From: Gallionella sp.
Lineage (GTDB): Bacteria > Pseudomonadota > Gammaproteobacteria > Burkholderiales > Gallionellaceae
Direction of reading: 5' to 3'
Assembly (NCBI GenBank): GCA_028714895.1
Contig: JAQTLM010000005.1
Span: forward strand, 106,774 to 170,773
Length of the DNA stretch: 64,000 nt
Under the pieces are notes generated by a model that saw only the letters and a list, made by a program, of their open reading frames with translations, was not told the origin of the DNA and searched no databases. A program made the translations under genes and the position numbers. Shown here piece by piece: positions 36,682 to 44,544 of the stretch (the first letter of the stretch is position 1; the number at the start of each line of letters is the position of its first letter).

Positions 36682-37107
36682 ATGAGAACGGGTCGCCGCA
36701 CTAGTAATCGCCTGATGAATGAAATTAACGTCGTGCCTTATATCGACGTGATGCTGGTGCTGTTGGTGATTTTTATGGTGACTGCGCCGCTGATGAATCC
36801 CGGGCAGATCGATCTGCCGCAGATCGGCAAGTCGCTGGCTCCGCCTGTCGCGCCGCTGGAAGTCATCATCAAAAAAGATGCCACACTGGCATTGCGCGAC
36901 CATTCCAAGGGCGGCAAGGAAAGCAGCGTGTCGCGCGGCGAGCTGATTGCGATCCTGAAAACCAGGCAGGGCGCAGAGGCGGAGCAGGCGGTGGTGATTT
37001 CCGCCGACAAGAATGTGCGCTACGAAGAAGTCATCAACGTGATGGATGTGCTGCAACAGCAGCACATCAAGAAGGTCGGTTTGCTCACTCAAGCAAAGGG
37101 CAAATGA
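36682..37107 (+). CDS. tolR: Tol-Pal system subunit TolR
   Basis: Single-span inner-membrane protein, 141 residues, partner of TolQ. The NEINVVPYIDVMLVLLVIFMV helix carries the conserved Asp (in PYIDVML) needed for proton use. A periplasmic domain follows and ends in QQQHIKKVGL. The ATG at 36682 is preferred; longer upstream frames shadow tolQ. ATGA overlap with tolA. Confidence 0.96.
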   Translation: MRTGRRTSNRLMNEINVVPYIDVMLVLLVIFMVTAPLMNPGQIDLPQIGKSLAPPVAPLEVIIKKDATLALRDHSKGGKESSVSRGELIAILKTRQGAEAEQAVVISADKNVRYEEVINVMDVLQQQHIKKVGLLTQAKGK

Positions 37108-37841
37108 GCGCAATCGTTTATCGCGAACCTTACAAGTTGCCCGCGGGCATCTTGGCCGTGGCGGTGCATGGCGCGTTTTTCGCGCTGCTGTATTTTGGTT
37201 TTGCGTGGCAGACGCAGCCCGCCGGGACGATGAGCGTGGAGTTGTGGCAGAGTCTGCCGGGCGCGGCAGGCGCACCACTTGGTCAAGCGAAGGTTGAGGA
37301 GGCGGTGAGGCCACCGCCACCAGAAAAAGTTATCAAGCCAGAGGCGGTGCAACCGCCGCAACCGGAAAGAATGGTTGAGCCGGATATTGCGCTACCGGAT
37401 AAAAAGAAGGCTGAAACCAAGCCGGTAAAGCCGGATAAGAAGAAATCTGTTCCGGGTTCCGCCGGAGGGGCTGAAGCCAAATCTGCCGGACAAGGAACGG
37501 GCTCTAGCATTGCAGACCAGGCCGCGCGCGAACGGGCCGAACAAGCGGCGGCGGGCGACCGGGTGGTGGGCGAGTACAAGGGTAAAATTGCCGCCAAGAT
37601 ACGTGGCAACATCGTGATGCCGCCGAGTGTGGCGGATGATGCGCGCGCCGAATTCTTGGTGACGGTATTGCCGGGTGGTTCGGTGCTTCCTCCGAGGCTG
37701 CTTAAATCCAGTGGCAATGCGGCTTATGACGATGCGGTGGAGCGTGCGATTTTGAAATCCCAGCCGTTGCCGTTACCCGCCGATATGGCGATGTTCAGTA
37801 AGTTTCGTGAAATGAAATTGGGCTTCAAGCCAAAAGAGTAG
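37104..37841 (+). CDS. tolA: Cell envelope integrity protein TolA (TonB-like)
   Basis: A 245-residue inner-membrane anchored energy transducer reaching across the periplasm to Pal/TolB. One N-terminal transmembrane helix (about residues 10-30), then a proline- and lysine-rich linker (EAVRPPPPEK... KPDKKK), much shorter than the helical domain of enteric TolA. A C-terminal TonB_C-like domain follows (KIAAKIRGNIVMPP to GFKPKE). Context makes TolA certain in spite of low similarity. Confidence 0.92.
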   Translation: MSAIVYREPYKLPAGILAVAVHGAFFALLYFGFAWQTQPAGTMSVELWQSLPGAAGAPLGQAKVEEAVRPPPPEKVIKPEAVQPPQPERMVEPDIALPDKKKAETKPVKPDKKKSVPGSAGGAEAKSAGQGTGSSIADQAARERAEQAAAGDRVVGEYKGKIAAKIRGNIVMPPSVADDARAEFLVTVLPGGSVLPPRLLKSSGNAAYDDAVERAILKSQPLPLPADMAMFSKFREMKLGFKPKE

Positions 37842-37852
37842 GAGTGGTGTTT

Positions 37853-39118
37853 ATGCGCGTATTACAGAGCATCGTTGGTTTGCTGTTGTTGGCACAGGCC
37901 TCAATGGTCGGAGCGGTGCTGAGTATTGAAATCATCGGTGCGGGCGAACACCAGATTCCGGTTGCCATCGTGCCGTTCGGCGGGGACGACAAACTGGCGC
38001 AATCCATCAATGAAGTGGTGACGGGAGATTTGCAGCGCAGCGGATTATTCCGTTTGGTTGATCCGACGGGAAAATCGCCGCATGAACCCGCCGAAGTCAG
38101 CTATCCGGATTGGCAGGTGCGCGGTGCGGAGGCGTTGGCGATCGGTACGGTTGCGGCGCAGCCCAATGGCCGTATCGAGGCGCGCTTTCGCCTGATGGAC
38201 GTAGTCAAGCAAACGGAGTTGGCCGGCCAGGCGGTCTCGGCAAGCGAAGATCAGATACGCGCCATCGGGCATCGTATCGCGGATTTGATTTATGAAAAAT
38301 TAACCGGCGACAAGGGTGTGTTCAGTACGCGCATCGCTTATGTGAACCGTCAGGGAAAAAGTTTTCGCCTGATCGTGGCGGATAGCGACGGCCACAACGA
38401 ACAGACCGTACTGGCGCACAATGAGCCGATCATGTCTCCCGCCTGGTCACCGGATGGCAGCCACCTCGCTTACGTGAGTTTCGAGACCGGACATGCCGTG
38501 GTCTATGTGCAATCGCTGTACACCAATCAGCGCATGGTGCTGGCCGATTTTCGCGGCAGCAACAGCGCACCGGCTTGGTCGCCGGACGGCAAGCAGTTGG
38601 CCGTGGTGCTGACGCGCGATGGGAGTTCGCAGCTTTACCTGATCCGCCCGGACGGCAGCGGCCTCCGGCGCGTCACCTTCAGCGGCACGATCGATACCGA
38701 GCCGAACTTTTCGCCGGACGGGCAATATTTGTTGTTTACCTCGGATCGCGGCGGCAGCGCGCAGATTTATCGCATGCCGGTGGATGGCGATTTGGCGGAG
38801 CGTATGACGTTCGGCGAAGGCACCAATTTTTCGCCACGGTATAGCCCGGATGGCAAGAGCTTCGTATTTGCGCATCTCAATAATGGCGGGTTTTATGTTG
38901 CCGTGCAGGACTTCCAGGCCGGGCAGAGGTCCCTGCTCACCGAAGGCGGATGGGAGAAAAAACCCAGCTTCGCGCCCAACGGCAAACTCATTCTGTTTGC
39001 CAGCGAGGCGCGCGGCCGTGGTATATTAGCCACTGTTTCCAGTGACGGTCGTGTCAAGCAGCACATGTTTACGCAAAGCGGTGATGCACGCGAACCAACG
39101 TGGGGACCCTATCCTTAA
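37853..39118 (+). CDS. tolB: Tol-Pal system beta-propeller protein TolB
   Basis: Periplasmic protein of 421 residues: signal peptide, an N-terminal domain (LSIEIIGAGEHQIPVAIVPFGG), then a six-bladed propeller with repeated SPDG/SPAWSPDG motifs (PAWSPDGSHLAYVS, PAWSPDGKQLAVVL, PNFSPDGQYLLFTS, PRYSPDGKSFVFA). The ATG at 37853 has AGGAG 8 nt upstream; a GTG 9 nt earlier is a weaker option. Confidence 0.96.
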   Translation: MRVLQSIVGLLLLAQASMVGAVLSIEIIGAGEHQIPVAIVPFGGDDKLAQSINEVVTGDLQRSGLFRLVDPTGKSPHEPAEVSYPDWQVRGAEALAIGTVAAQPNGRIEARFRLMDVVKQTELAGQAVSASEDQIRAIGHRIADLIYEKLTGDKGVFSTRIAYVNRQGKSFRLIVADSDGHNEQTVLAHNEPIMSPAWSPDGSHLAYVSFETGHAVVYVQSLYTNQRMVLADFRGSNSAPAWSPDGKQLAVVLTRDGSSQLYLIRPDGSGLRRVTFSGTIDTEPNFSPDGQYLLFTSDRGGSAQIYRMPVDGDLAERMTFGEGTNFSPRYSPDGKSFVFAHLNNGGFYVAVQDFQAGQRSLLTEGGWEKKPSFAPNGKLILFASEARGRGILATVSSDGRVKQHMFTQSGDAREPTWGPYP

Positions 39119-39142
39119 CCTAACCTAGTAAAGGGGAACGCC

Positions 39143-39646
39143 ATGAAAAAATTAATAATCAGCATTGTATTGGTCAATTTGCTCGCCGCTTGTGCCAGCG
39201 AAAAACCGAAAGAGGTAGCACCTGCACCCGCACCCAAGGCAGAAGCGCCTAAGGCGGCCCTGGCTCCCGCCGCAAAAGCCGAAGTCGATCCGCTGAATGA
39301 CCCGGCCAGCATCCTGGCCAAGCGCAGTGTGTACTACCCGTTTGATGTGGCTGTGGTGCAGGATGCCGACAAGCCGGTCGTGCAAGCGCATGCCAAATAT
39401 TTGAGCGAACACGCCAACCGTAAAGTACGCCTGGAAGGCAATTGCGATGAACGCGGCAGCAATGAATATAACCTCGGTCTCGGCCAGCGCCGCGCCGATG
39501 GCGTGAATAAAATGCTGGTGCTGGGTGGCGCGAAAGCGGATCAGCTGGAAAGCGTCAGCTATGGCGAAGAAAAACCCAGGGCATCCGGCCATGACGAAGC
39601 CTCCTGGTCGCAGAACCGCCGCACCGACCTGAATTACGCAAAGTAA
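39143..39646 (+). CDS. pal: Peptidoglycan-associated lipoprotein Pal
   Basis: Outer-membrane lipoprotein (lipobox LAAC, Cys17), 167 residues, with an alanine/lysine/proline linker and a C-terminal OmpA-like domain. The domain holds the meso-DAP binding pattern EGNCDERGSNEYNLGLGQRRAD and ends in SWSQNRRTDLNYAK. It anchors the outer membrane to peptidoglycan with TolB/TolA. Confidence 0.97.
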   Translation: MKKLIISIVLVNLLAACASEKPKEVAPAPAPKAEAPKAALAPAAKAEVDPLNDPASILAKRSVYYPFDVAVVQDADKPVVQAHAKYLSEHANRKVRLEGNCDERGSNEYNLGLGQRRADGVNKMLVLGGAKADQLESVSYGEEKPRASGHDEASWSQNRRTDLNYAK

Positions 39647-39650
39647 AACG

Positions 39651-40400
39651 ATGCTGAAGCAGCGGGCCCTCTTGTTGCTGGCTTTGTGTTTTGCCGCTCC
39701 CGCGCAAGCGGGGTTGTTTTCGGATGACGATGCGCGCAAACAGATCCAGCAACTTGAGGCGCGTATGCTTAAGCTGGAAGCGTCCGCCGAACAGCAAACC
39801 AAGTCACTGCTGGACTTGCTGGGGCAGATCGAAGCGCTGAACGGTGAAATCCGCAAGCTGCGCGGGCAGAATGAAGAGCTGGCGCACGGCTTGCAGGATG
39901 CCGAAAAACGCGAAAAAGATTTTTATGTGGATTTGGATACGCGCCTGCGCCGTTTTGAACCCACAGATAATGCGGCGCAAACCGGCAGCGATGCTGCTGT
40001 GGCGCCGGTTGACCGTGATGACCCCGCAGCGGAGGATCGCGCCTTTGAGGCCGCCTACGGCTTGTTCAAGGGCGGGAGCCATGAAAATGCGGCCAAGGCA
40101 TTTCAGGAATTTCTCAAAAAATATCCCGAGTCGGTGCATGTCCCCAATGCCAATTATTGGCTGGGCAATGCGCAGTTCGCGCTGAAAGATTACAAGAACG
40201 CGCTCGCTACCTACCAAGGCTTGCTTAAGGCTTTTCCCAGCATGCCTAAAGTGGCCGATATACTGTTCAACATTGCCGGATGCCTTCAAGAGTTGAAGCA
40301 AGGTGCGGCCGCGCAAAAAACCCTCAAGCAACTTGTCGCCAAGTATCCTGACAGCGAAGCTGCCGGGAAAGCCAAAAAACTCATTACTACCGCCAAGTAG
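39651..40400 (+). CDS. cpoB: Cell division coordinator CpoB (YbgF)
   Basis: Periplasmic protein, 249 residues: signal peptide (to about 23), an N-terminal coiled-coil (QIQQLEARMLKLEASAEQQ..., residues 30-95) for trimerisation, and C-terminal TPRs (AYGLFKGGSHENAAKAFQEFLKKYP and two further repeats). It links Tol-Pal constriction to peptidoglycan synthesis. Last gene of the tol operon. Confidence 0.95.
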   Translation: MLKQRALLLLALCFAAPAQAGLFSDDDARKQIQQLEARMLKLEASAEQQTKSLLDLLGQIEALNGEIRKLRGQNEELAHGLQDAEKREKDFYVDLDTRLRRFEPTDNAAQTGSDAAVAPVDRDDPAAEDRAFEAAYGLFKGGSHENAAKAFQEFLKKYPESVHVPNANYWLGNAQFALKDYKNALATYQGLLKAFPSMPKVADILFNIAGCLQELKQGAAAQKTLKQLVAKYPDSEAAGKAKKLITTAK

Positions 40401-40406
40401 TCCCTT

Positions 40407-41066
40407 ATGCCGCACGCGAACCCGGACGCGCAACTGCGCATCAGCGAAATATTTTTTTCCCTGCAAGGCGAGACCAGCCGCATCGGCCTGCCCACGGTGT
40501 TTATCCGTTTAACCGGATGCCCGTTGCGCTGCACCTACTGCGACACGTCCTATGCTTTTACGGGCGGGCAAAACATGGGCGTGGCGGAAATCCTCCGGCA
40601 GGTTGCCGGCTACTCACCGCGTTATGTGACCGTCACCGGCGGTGAACCGCTGGCGCAAAAGAACTGCCTGCCGTTGTTGCGCGCGTTATGCGATGCGGGC
40701 TACGAGGTGTCGCTGGAAACCGGCGGTGCTTTGGATATCGGCGAGGTGGATGCGCGCGTGATGCGCGTGGTGGACATCAAGACTCCCGCGTCCGGTGAAG
40801 CCGAAAAGAACCGTTGGGAAAATCTGCCATTGCTGACCCGGCATGACGAAATCAAATTCGTGCTGTGCGACGAAAATGATTACCAATGGGCAAAGCAAAT
40901 CCTGCTGCAATATCGGCTGGCCGAAAAATGTGCTGTGTTTTTTTCGCCGGCGCACGGCGCGCTGAATGCCGCACATCTGGCCGAATGGATCTTGCGTGAC
41001 CGCCTGCCGGTCAGAATGCTGCTGCAATTGCACAAGCTGCTGTGGGACAACGTCCCCGGACATTGA
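40407..41066 (+). CDS. queE: 7-carboxy-7-deazaguanine synthase
   Basis: Radical SAM enzyme of queuosine synthesis, turning 6-carboxy-tetrahydropterin into 7-carboxy-7-deazaguanine. The cluster motif is [15 protein letters not shown] (CxxxCxxC), preceded by [20 protein letters not shown] and followed by VTGGEPLAQ. Length 219. It starts 6 nt after cpoB, so it may be cotranscribed with tol genes, and precedes queC. Confidence 0.95.
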   Translation: MPHANPDAQLRISEIFFSLQGETSRIGLPTVFIRLTGCPLRCTYCDTSYAFTGGQNMGVAEILRQVAGYSPRYVTVTGGEPLAQKNCLPLLRALCDAGYEVSLETGGALDIGEVDARVMRVVDIKTPASGEAEKNRWENLPLLTRHDEIKFVLCDENDYQWAKQILLQYRLAEKCAVFFSPAHGALNAAHLAEWILRDRLPVRMLLQLHKLLWDNVPGH

Positions 41067-41079
41067 TGAAAAGATATTA

Positions 41080-41757
41080 ATGATGAAAAACGCCGTCGTG
41101 CTTCTATCGGGCGGGCTGGATTCGGCAACCGTGCTGGCCATGGCGCGCGCACAAGGTTTTACATGCTATGCGCTGAGCGTCGATTACGGGCAGCGCCATC
41201 ACGCCGAGCTGGCTGCCGCGCAGCGCGTCGCGCAAATGCTCGGCGCGCATGAACAACGGGTGATCAACATTGACCTCACCGGATTCGGCGGCTCCGCCCT
41301 CACCGACAACAATATTGCCGTGCCGCAACAGCCCGCCGAAGGGATCCCGCTGACTTACGTTCCCGCACGCAACACCATCATGCTGTCGCTGGCACTGGCT
41401 TGGGCTGAAGTATTGCAAGCGCAGGACATTTTCATCGGCGTGAACGCGGTGGATTATTCCGGTTACCCCGATTGCCGCCCCGCCTATATCGAGGCCTTTG
41501 AGCGCATGGCCAATCTCGCCACCAAAGCTGCCGTCGAAGGCCATCCATTGACCGTCCATGCGCCCTTACTGTATTTGTCCAAAGCGGAGATTATCCTGCA
41601 GGGAACTGTGCTCGGCGTGGATTACGCGCAAACCGTTTCCTGCTACCAGGCCGATGAATCGGGGCGCGCCTGCGGCGTATGCGATTCATGCCGCTTGCGC
41701 AGTGCCGGGTTTATTGCCGCCGGCGTGGCTGATCCGACTGACTATCGTGCAATATAG
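41080..41757 (+). CDS. queC: 7-cyano-7-deazaguanine synthase
   Basis: ATP-dependent enzyme making preQ0, the next queuosine step after QueE. The PP-loop [10 protein letters not shown] is at residues 10-19, the zinc site [20 protein letters not shown] near the C-terminus. Length 225. The start ATGATG at 41080 is 13 nt after queE. Confidence 0.96.
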   Translation: MMKNAVVLLSGGLDSATVLAMARAQGFTCYALSVDYGQRHHAELAAAQRVAQMLGAHEQRVINIDLTGFGGSALTDNNIAVPQQPAEGIPLTYVPARNTIMLSLALAWAEVLQAQDIFIGVNAVDYSGYPDCRPAYIEAFERMANLATKAAVEGHPLTVHAPLLYLSKAEIILQGTVLGVDYAQTVSCYQADESGRACGVCDSCRLRSAGFIAAGVADPTDYRAI

Positions 41758-41789
41758 CCGCCAAGCCTTGTGGCAAGCGGCATTTTGCG

Positions 41790-41817
41790 TTGACAGGGTG
41801 GGCTAAACCCGTATAAT
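41790..41817 (+). promoter_or_regulatory. Sigma70 promoter of the tRNA-Lys/tRNA-Thr transcript
   Basis: Perfect TTGACA (41790-41795) and TATAAT (41812-41817) with a 16-bp spacer, 17 nt before tRNA-Lys. A strong consensus promoter, as expected for tRNA genes. Confidence 0.85.
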
Positions 41818-41834
41818 TCGCGCTCTTTTGCGAA

Positions 41835-41910
41835 GGGTCGTTAGCTCAGCCGGTAGAGCAGCGGACTTTTAATCCGTTGGTCGCCAGTTCGAATCTGGCA
41901 CGACCCACCA
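41835..41910 (+). tRNA. tRNA-Lys (TTT anticodon)
   Basis: 76 nt; acceptor GGGTCGT pairs with ACGACCC, encoded ACCA end. The anticodon loop CTTTTAA gives TTT. D arm TAGCTCAGCCGGTAGAGCA and T arm CCAGTTCGAATCTGG are canonical. Confidence 0.97.
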
Positions 41911-41944
41911 GCTGCAAAAGAGTCTTTGGTAGCCTCGTATTAAA

Positions 41945-42020
41945 GCCGCTTTAGCTCAGTTGGTAGAGCAACCGCCTTGTAAGCGGTAGGTCGTCAGTTC
42001 GAATCCGACAAGCGGCACCA
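41945..42020 (+). tRNA. tRNA-Thr (TGT anticodon)
   Basis: 76 nt; acceptor GCCGCTT pairs with AAGCGGC, encoded ACCA end. Anticodon stem ACCGC/GCGGT with loop CTTGTAA, anticodon TGT. 34 nt behind tRNA-Lys, so probably one transcript. Downstream CCACA-GCTCAT-TGTGG may end it. Confidence 0.96.
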
Positions 42021-42139
42021 TCATTTCAGCGGCCACAGCTCATTGTGGAGAGACACCCCAAAAATATTTTTGTGTTAAGCATCTTTTAAGCTTGGCCTTT
42101 TATCCTGCACGCCTCAACGTTTAATTCAGGAGTTCAAAA

Positions 42140-42559
42140 ATGTTTCGTATATTCTATAAACTGGGTTTGGTGTTTGTGGCTGTTGCCGGATTGGCGACAC
42201 AACCGGCTTTTGCGGAAACTCCCAACGAGATACTGGCTTCCATTCAAAAGGAAGCGGCGGGCACACCCGGTTTTAAGGGGTTCTCGGCCGCGCGCGGGGA
42301 AAGTTTTTTCAAGGCAAAGCACGGCGGAGAATGGAGCTGCGCTTCCTGCCATACTGAAAATCCAGCCGCCTTGGGCAAGCACGCCAAGACCGGCAAGGTC
42401 ATTGACCCGCTTGCCCCGTCTGCCAACGCGGAGCGGTTCACCAACCCGAAAAAAGTGGACAAATGGTTCAAGCGCAATTGCAACGATGTGCTGAGCCGTG
42501 TCTGCACGCCGCAGGAAAAGGGCGACGTGCTTGCCTATCTGCTCACCATCAAGAAATAA
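42140..42559 (+). CDS. SHP-like monohaem cytochrome c (DUF1924)
   Basis: Exported c-type cytochrome, 139 residues: signal peptide to about residue 26 (ATQPAFAE), a single haem site CASCH near residue 71, and the DUF1924 pattern FSAARGESFFKAKHGGEWSCASCHT followed by a CNDVLSRVCTPQEKGDVLAYL tail. DUF1924 includes SHP, the sphaeroides haem protein with a labile ligand that binds O2 or NO. It heads a cluster with the dihaem DHC and cytochrome b. Confidence 0.85.
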   Translation: MFRIFYKLGLVFVAVAGLATQPAFAETPNEILASIQKEAAGTPGFKGFSAARGESFFKAKHGGEWSCASCHTENPAALGKHAKTGKVIDPLAPSANAERFTNPKKVDKWFKRNCNDVLSRVCTPQEKGDVLAYLLTIKK

Positions 42560-42569
42560 GGGGACTGCC

Positions 42570-43115
42570 ATGTCGATGCATAAGCAAAAAAATTTCCGGA
42601 TGCTTGCAGTTGCTTTGCTGGCGATGGGCGTAACAATGTCTGCCGCACAGGCCGATGATGACCGCGATGAAAGATACGGCGAAAAACACGGCGGGAAGTA
42701 TGGCGGTGAAAACCGCGGCAAGCCGCTTCAGCCCGCGCAAACCAACGCCAAGTTCCAGAAGGAATGTTCCGATTGCCACATCGCCTATATGCCGGGGCTA
42801 TTGCCCGCCGAATCTTGGCGCAAGGTCATGGCCGGCCTGGACAAGCATTTCGGCTCGGATGCGTCGCTGGATGCCCAGGACAACAAGGAGATCACCGCAT
42901 TCCTGGTGAACAATGCCTCCAACCGCTGGAACGCCCCGACTGCGCCATTGAAAATTACTGAAACCGCCTGGTTCAAGCGCAAGCATGACAGCCACGAGAT
43001 CAATCCAGCGATCTGGAAAAATCCGCAGGTGAAGAGTCCGGCAAACTGCGCGGCTTGCCATCCTCGGGCGGAGCGCGGCGATTTCAACGAACATGACATA
43101 AGAATGCCCAAGTAA
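42570..43115 (+). CDS. Dihaem cytochrome c (DHC family)
   Basis: Periplasmic electron carrier with two CxxCH sites (CSDCH near residue 70 and CAACH near 163) in 181 residues, after a signal peptide (about 29 residues) and a charged glycine-rich linker. DHC is the known redox partner of SHP, and the gene order SHP-DHC-cytochrome b is the described arrangement. Start at 42570 following AGGGGA. Confidence 0.88.
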   Translation: MSMHKQKNFRMLAVALLAMGVTMSAAQADDDRDERYGEKHGGKYGGENRGKPLQPAQTNAKFQKECSDCHIAYMPGLLPAESWRKVMAGLDKHFGSDASLDAQDNKEITAFLVNNASNRWNAPTAPLKITETAWFKRKHDSHEINPAIWKNPQVKSPANCAACHPRAERGDFNEHDIRMPK

Positions 43116-43136
43116 CGCATCAAAAAGGAGATCATC

Positions 43137-43829
43137 ATGAGTCAACCGGATGCCCGGACAAAAGTTTTTCGCAGTATCCTGGTTTGGGACGTGCCGACGC
43201 GGGTTTTTCACTGGCTGCTGGTGCTGTCATTTACGGGTGCTTACCTGACCGCCGAATCGGAGCTTGACCGCGATATCCATGTGGTGCTTGGCTATACTTT
43301 GCTGGGCCTGATTGTATTCAGGTTGCTGTGGGGATTTTTCGGCACACGCTATGCGCAGTTCCGTTCGTTCCTGTTCAAGCCCGGCGAGATCGTTGCTTAC
43401 TCGTTATCGATGCTCAAAGGCAAGCCCGCGCATTACATCGGGCACAACCCGCTGGGCAGCGTGTCGGTCTGGCTGCTGCTGGGGCTGGGCATCTTGTCAG
43501 GGGTGAGCGGGGTAATGATATTCCAGGATATCGGCGGCGATGCGCTGGAGGAGATGCATGAGTTTGTGTCCAATGCCATGCTGGCCGTGGTATTGATCCA
43601 CATTGCCGGGGTGGTGGTGAGCAGTGTGCTGCATCGCGAGAATCTGGTGCGCGCCATGGTCACCGGTTTCAAATCCGCCGAACCGGAGCAAGGCATCCGT
43701 CGCTCATATCTCTGGCTGGGTGTCATAATGCTGGTCGCCGTTGTGGCATTCTGGATCGTCTATCCGGCCATCTGGATGGCGACGCCGAGCGCGGAGACGG
43801 CGCAGGTCAAACACCACGATGGCGATTGA
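43137..43829 (+). CDS. Cytochrome b561-type membrane subunit
   Basis: A 230-residue membrane protein with about five hydrophobic helices. The conserved start WDVPTRVFHWLLVLSFTGAYLT and later His residues (RDIHVVLGYTLLGL, HEFVSNAMLAVVLIHIAGVV) fit a di-haem b protein. Likely passes electrons between the quinone pool and the DHC/SHP pair. A strong AAGGAG lies upstream. Confidence 0.9.
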   Translation: MSQPDARTKVFRSILVWDVPTRVFHWLLVLSFTGAYLTAESELDRDIHVVLGYTLLGLIVFRLLWGFFGTRYAQFRSFLFKPGEIVAYSLSMLKGKPAHYIGHNPLGSVSVWLLLGLGILSGVSGVMIFQDIGGDALEEMHEFVSNAMLAVVLIHIAGVVVSSVLHRENLVRAMVTGFKSAEPEQGIRRSYLWLGVIMLVAVVAFWIVYPAIWMATPSAETAQVKHHDGD

Positions 43830-43847
43830 TTGATTTTTTACGGGCGG

Positions 43848-44543
43848 ATGATGCGCGTGCTGGTAGTCGAAGACGATGCCCTGTTGGGCGATGCGATTCA
43901 GGCTGGCTTGAAGCAGTCCGGCTACGCCGTGGACTGGATGAAAGACGGCGCCTCGGCAGAGCAGGCGCTCACCACCGAGCCTTATGCGGCGGTGGTCTTG
44001 GACTTAGGGCTGCCGCGTCTTTCCGGGCTGGAGGTGCTGCACCGTCTGCGCAGCCGCAATGTCCCAACAAATACCCAAATAAATAAACTGACGCCCGTGC
44101 TGATCCTGACTGCGATGGACACGGTGGATGACCGCATTAAGGGGCTGGATGCCGGCGCGGACGACTATCTGGTCAAGCCGTTCGATATGGGCGAGCTGGC
44201 GGCGCGTCTGCGCGCGCTGATTCGCCGTGCCAGCGGGAAGACCGAGCCTTTGTTGCAGGTTGCCGGAATCAAGCTTGATCCCGCCGCCCATCGCGTGCTG
44301 TATCAGGATAAGCCGGTTGAACTTTCGGCCAAGGAATTCGCGCTGCTGCACGCGCTGATGCTCAATGCGGGGAAAGTGCTGTCGCGCGCCCAGCTTGAAG
44401 AACAGCTTTATGCCTGGGGCGACGAGATCGAAAGCAACGCGGTGGAAGTGTATATCCATCATCTGCGCCGCAAGCTTTTTCCCGAACTGATCGAAACCAT
44501 ACGCGGCGTCGGCTATCTGATGCCGCGCGACAAGGTCGCCTGA
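43848..44543 (+). CDS. OmpR-family response regulator (QseB-like)
   Basis: Two-component response regulator of 231 residues: receiver with acidic pocket VVEDD, phospho-acceptor Asp52 (LDLGLPRLSG), the signalling LTAMD and KPFDMGELAARLRAL, then a winged-helix DNA-binding domain (VEVYIHHLRRKL). The loop before LTPVLILTA is about seven residues longer than usual and encoded by an AT-rich patch at 44060-44092. Likely regulates the adjoining cytochrome genes. ATG 43848 chosen over a TTG upstream. Confidence 0.92.
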   Translation: MMRVLVVEDDALLGDAIQAGLKQSGYAVDWMKDGASAEQALTTEPYAAVVLDLGLPRLSGLEVLHRLRSRNVPTNTQINKLTPVLILTAMDTVDDRIKGLDAGADDYLVKPFDMGELAARLRALIRRASGKTEPLLQVAGIKLDPAAHRVLYQDKPVELSAKEFALLHALMLNAGKVLSRAQLEEQLYAWGDEIESNAVEVYIHHLRRKLFPELIETIRGVGYLMPRDKVA

Positions 44544-44544
44544 T

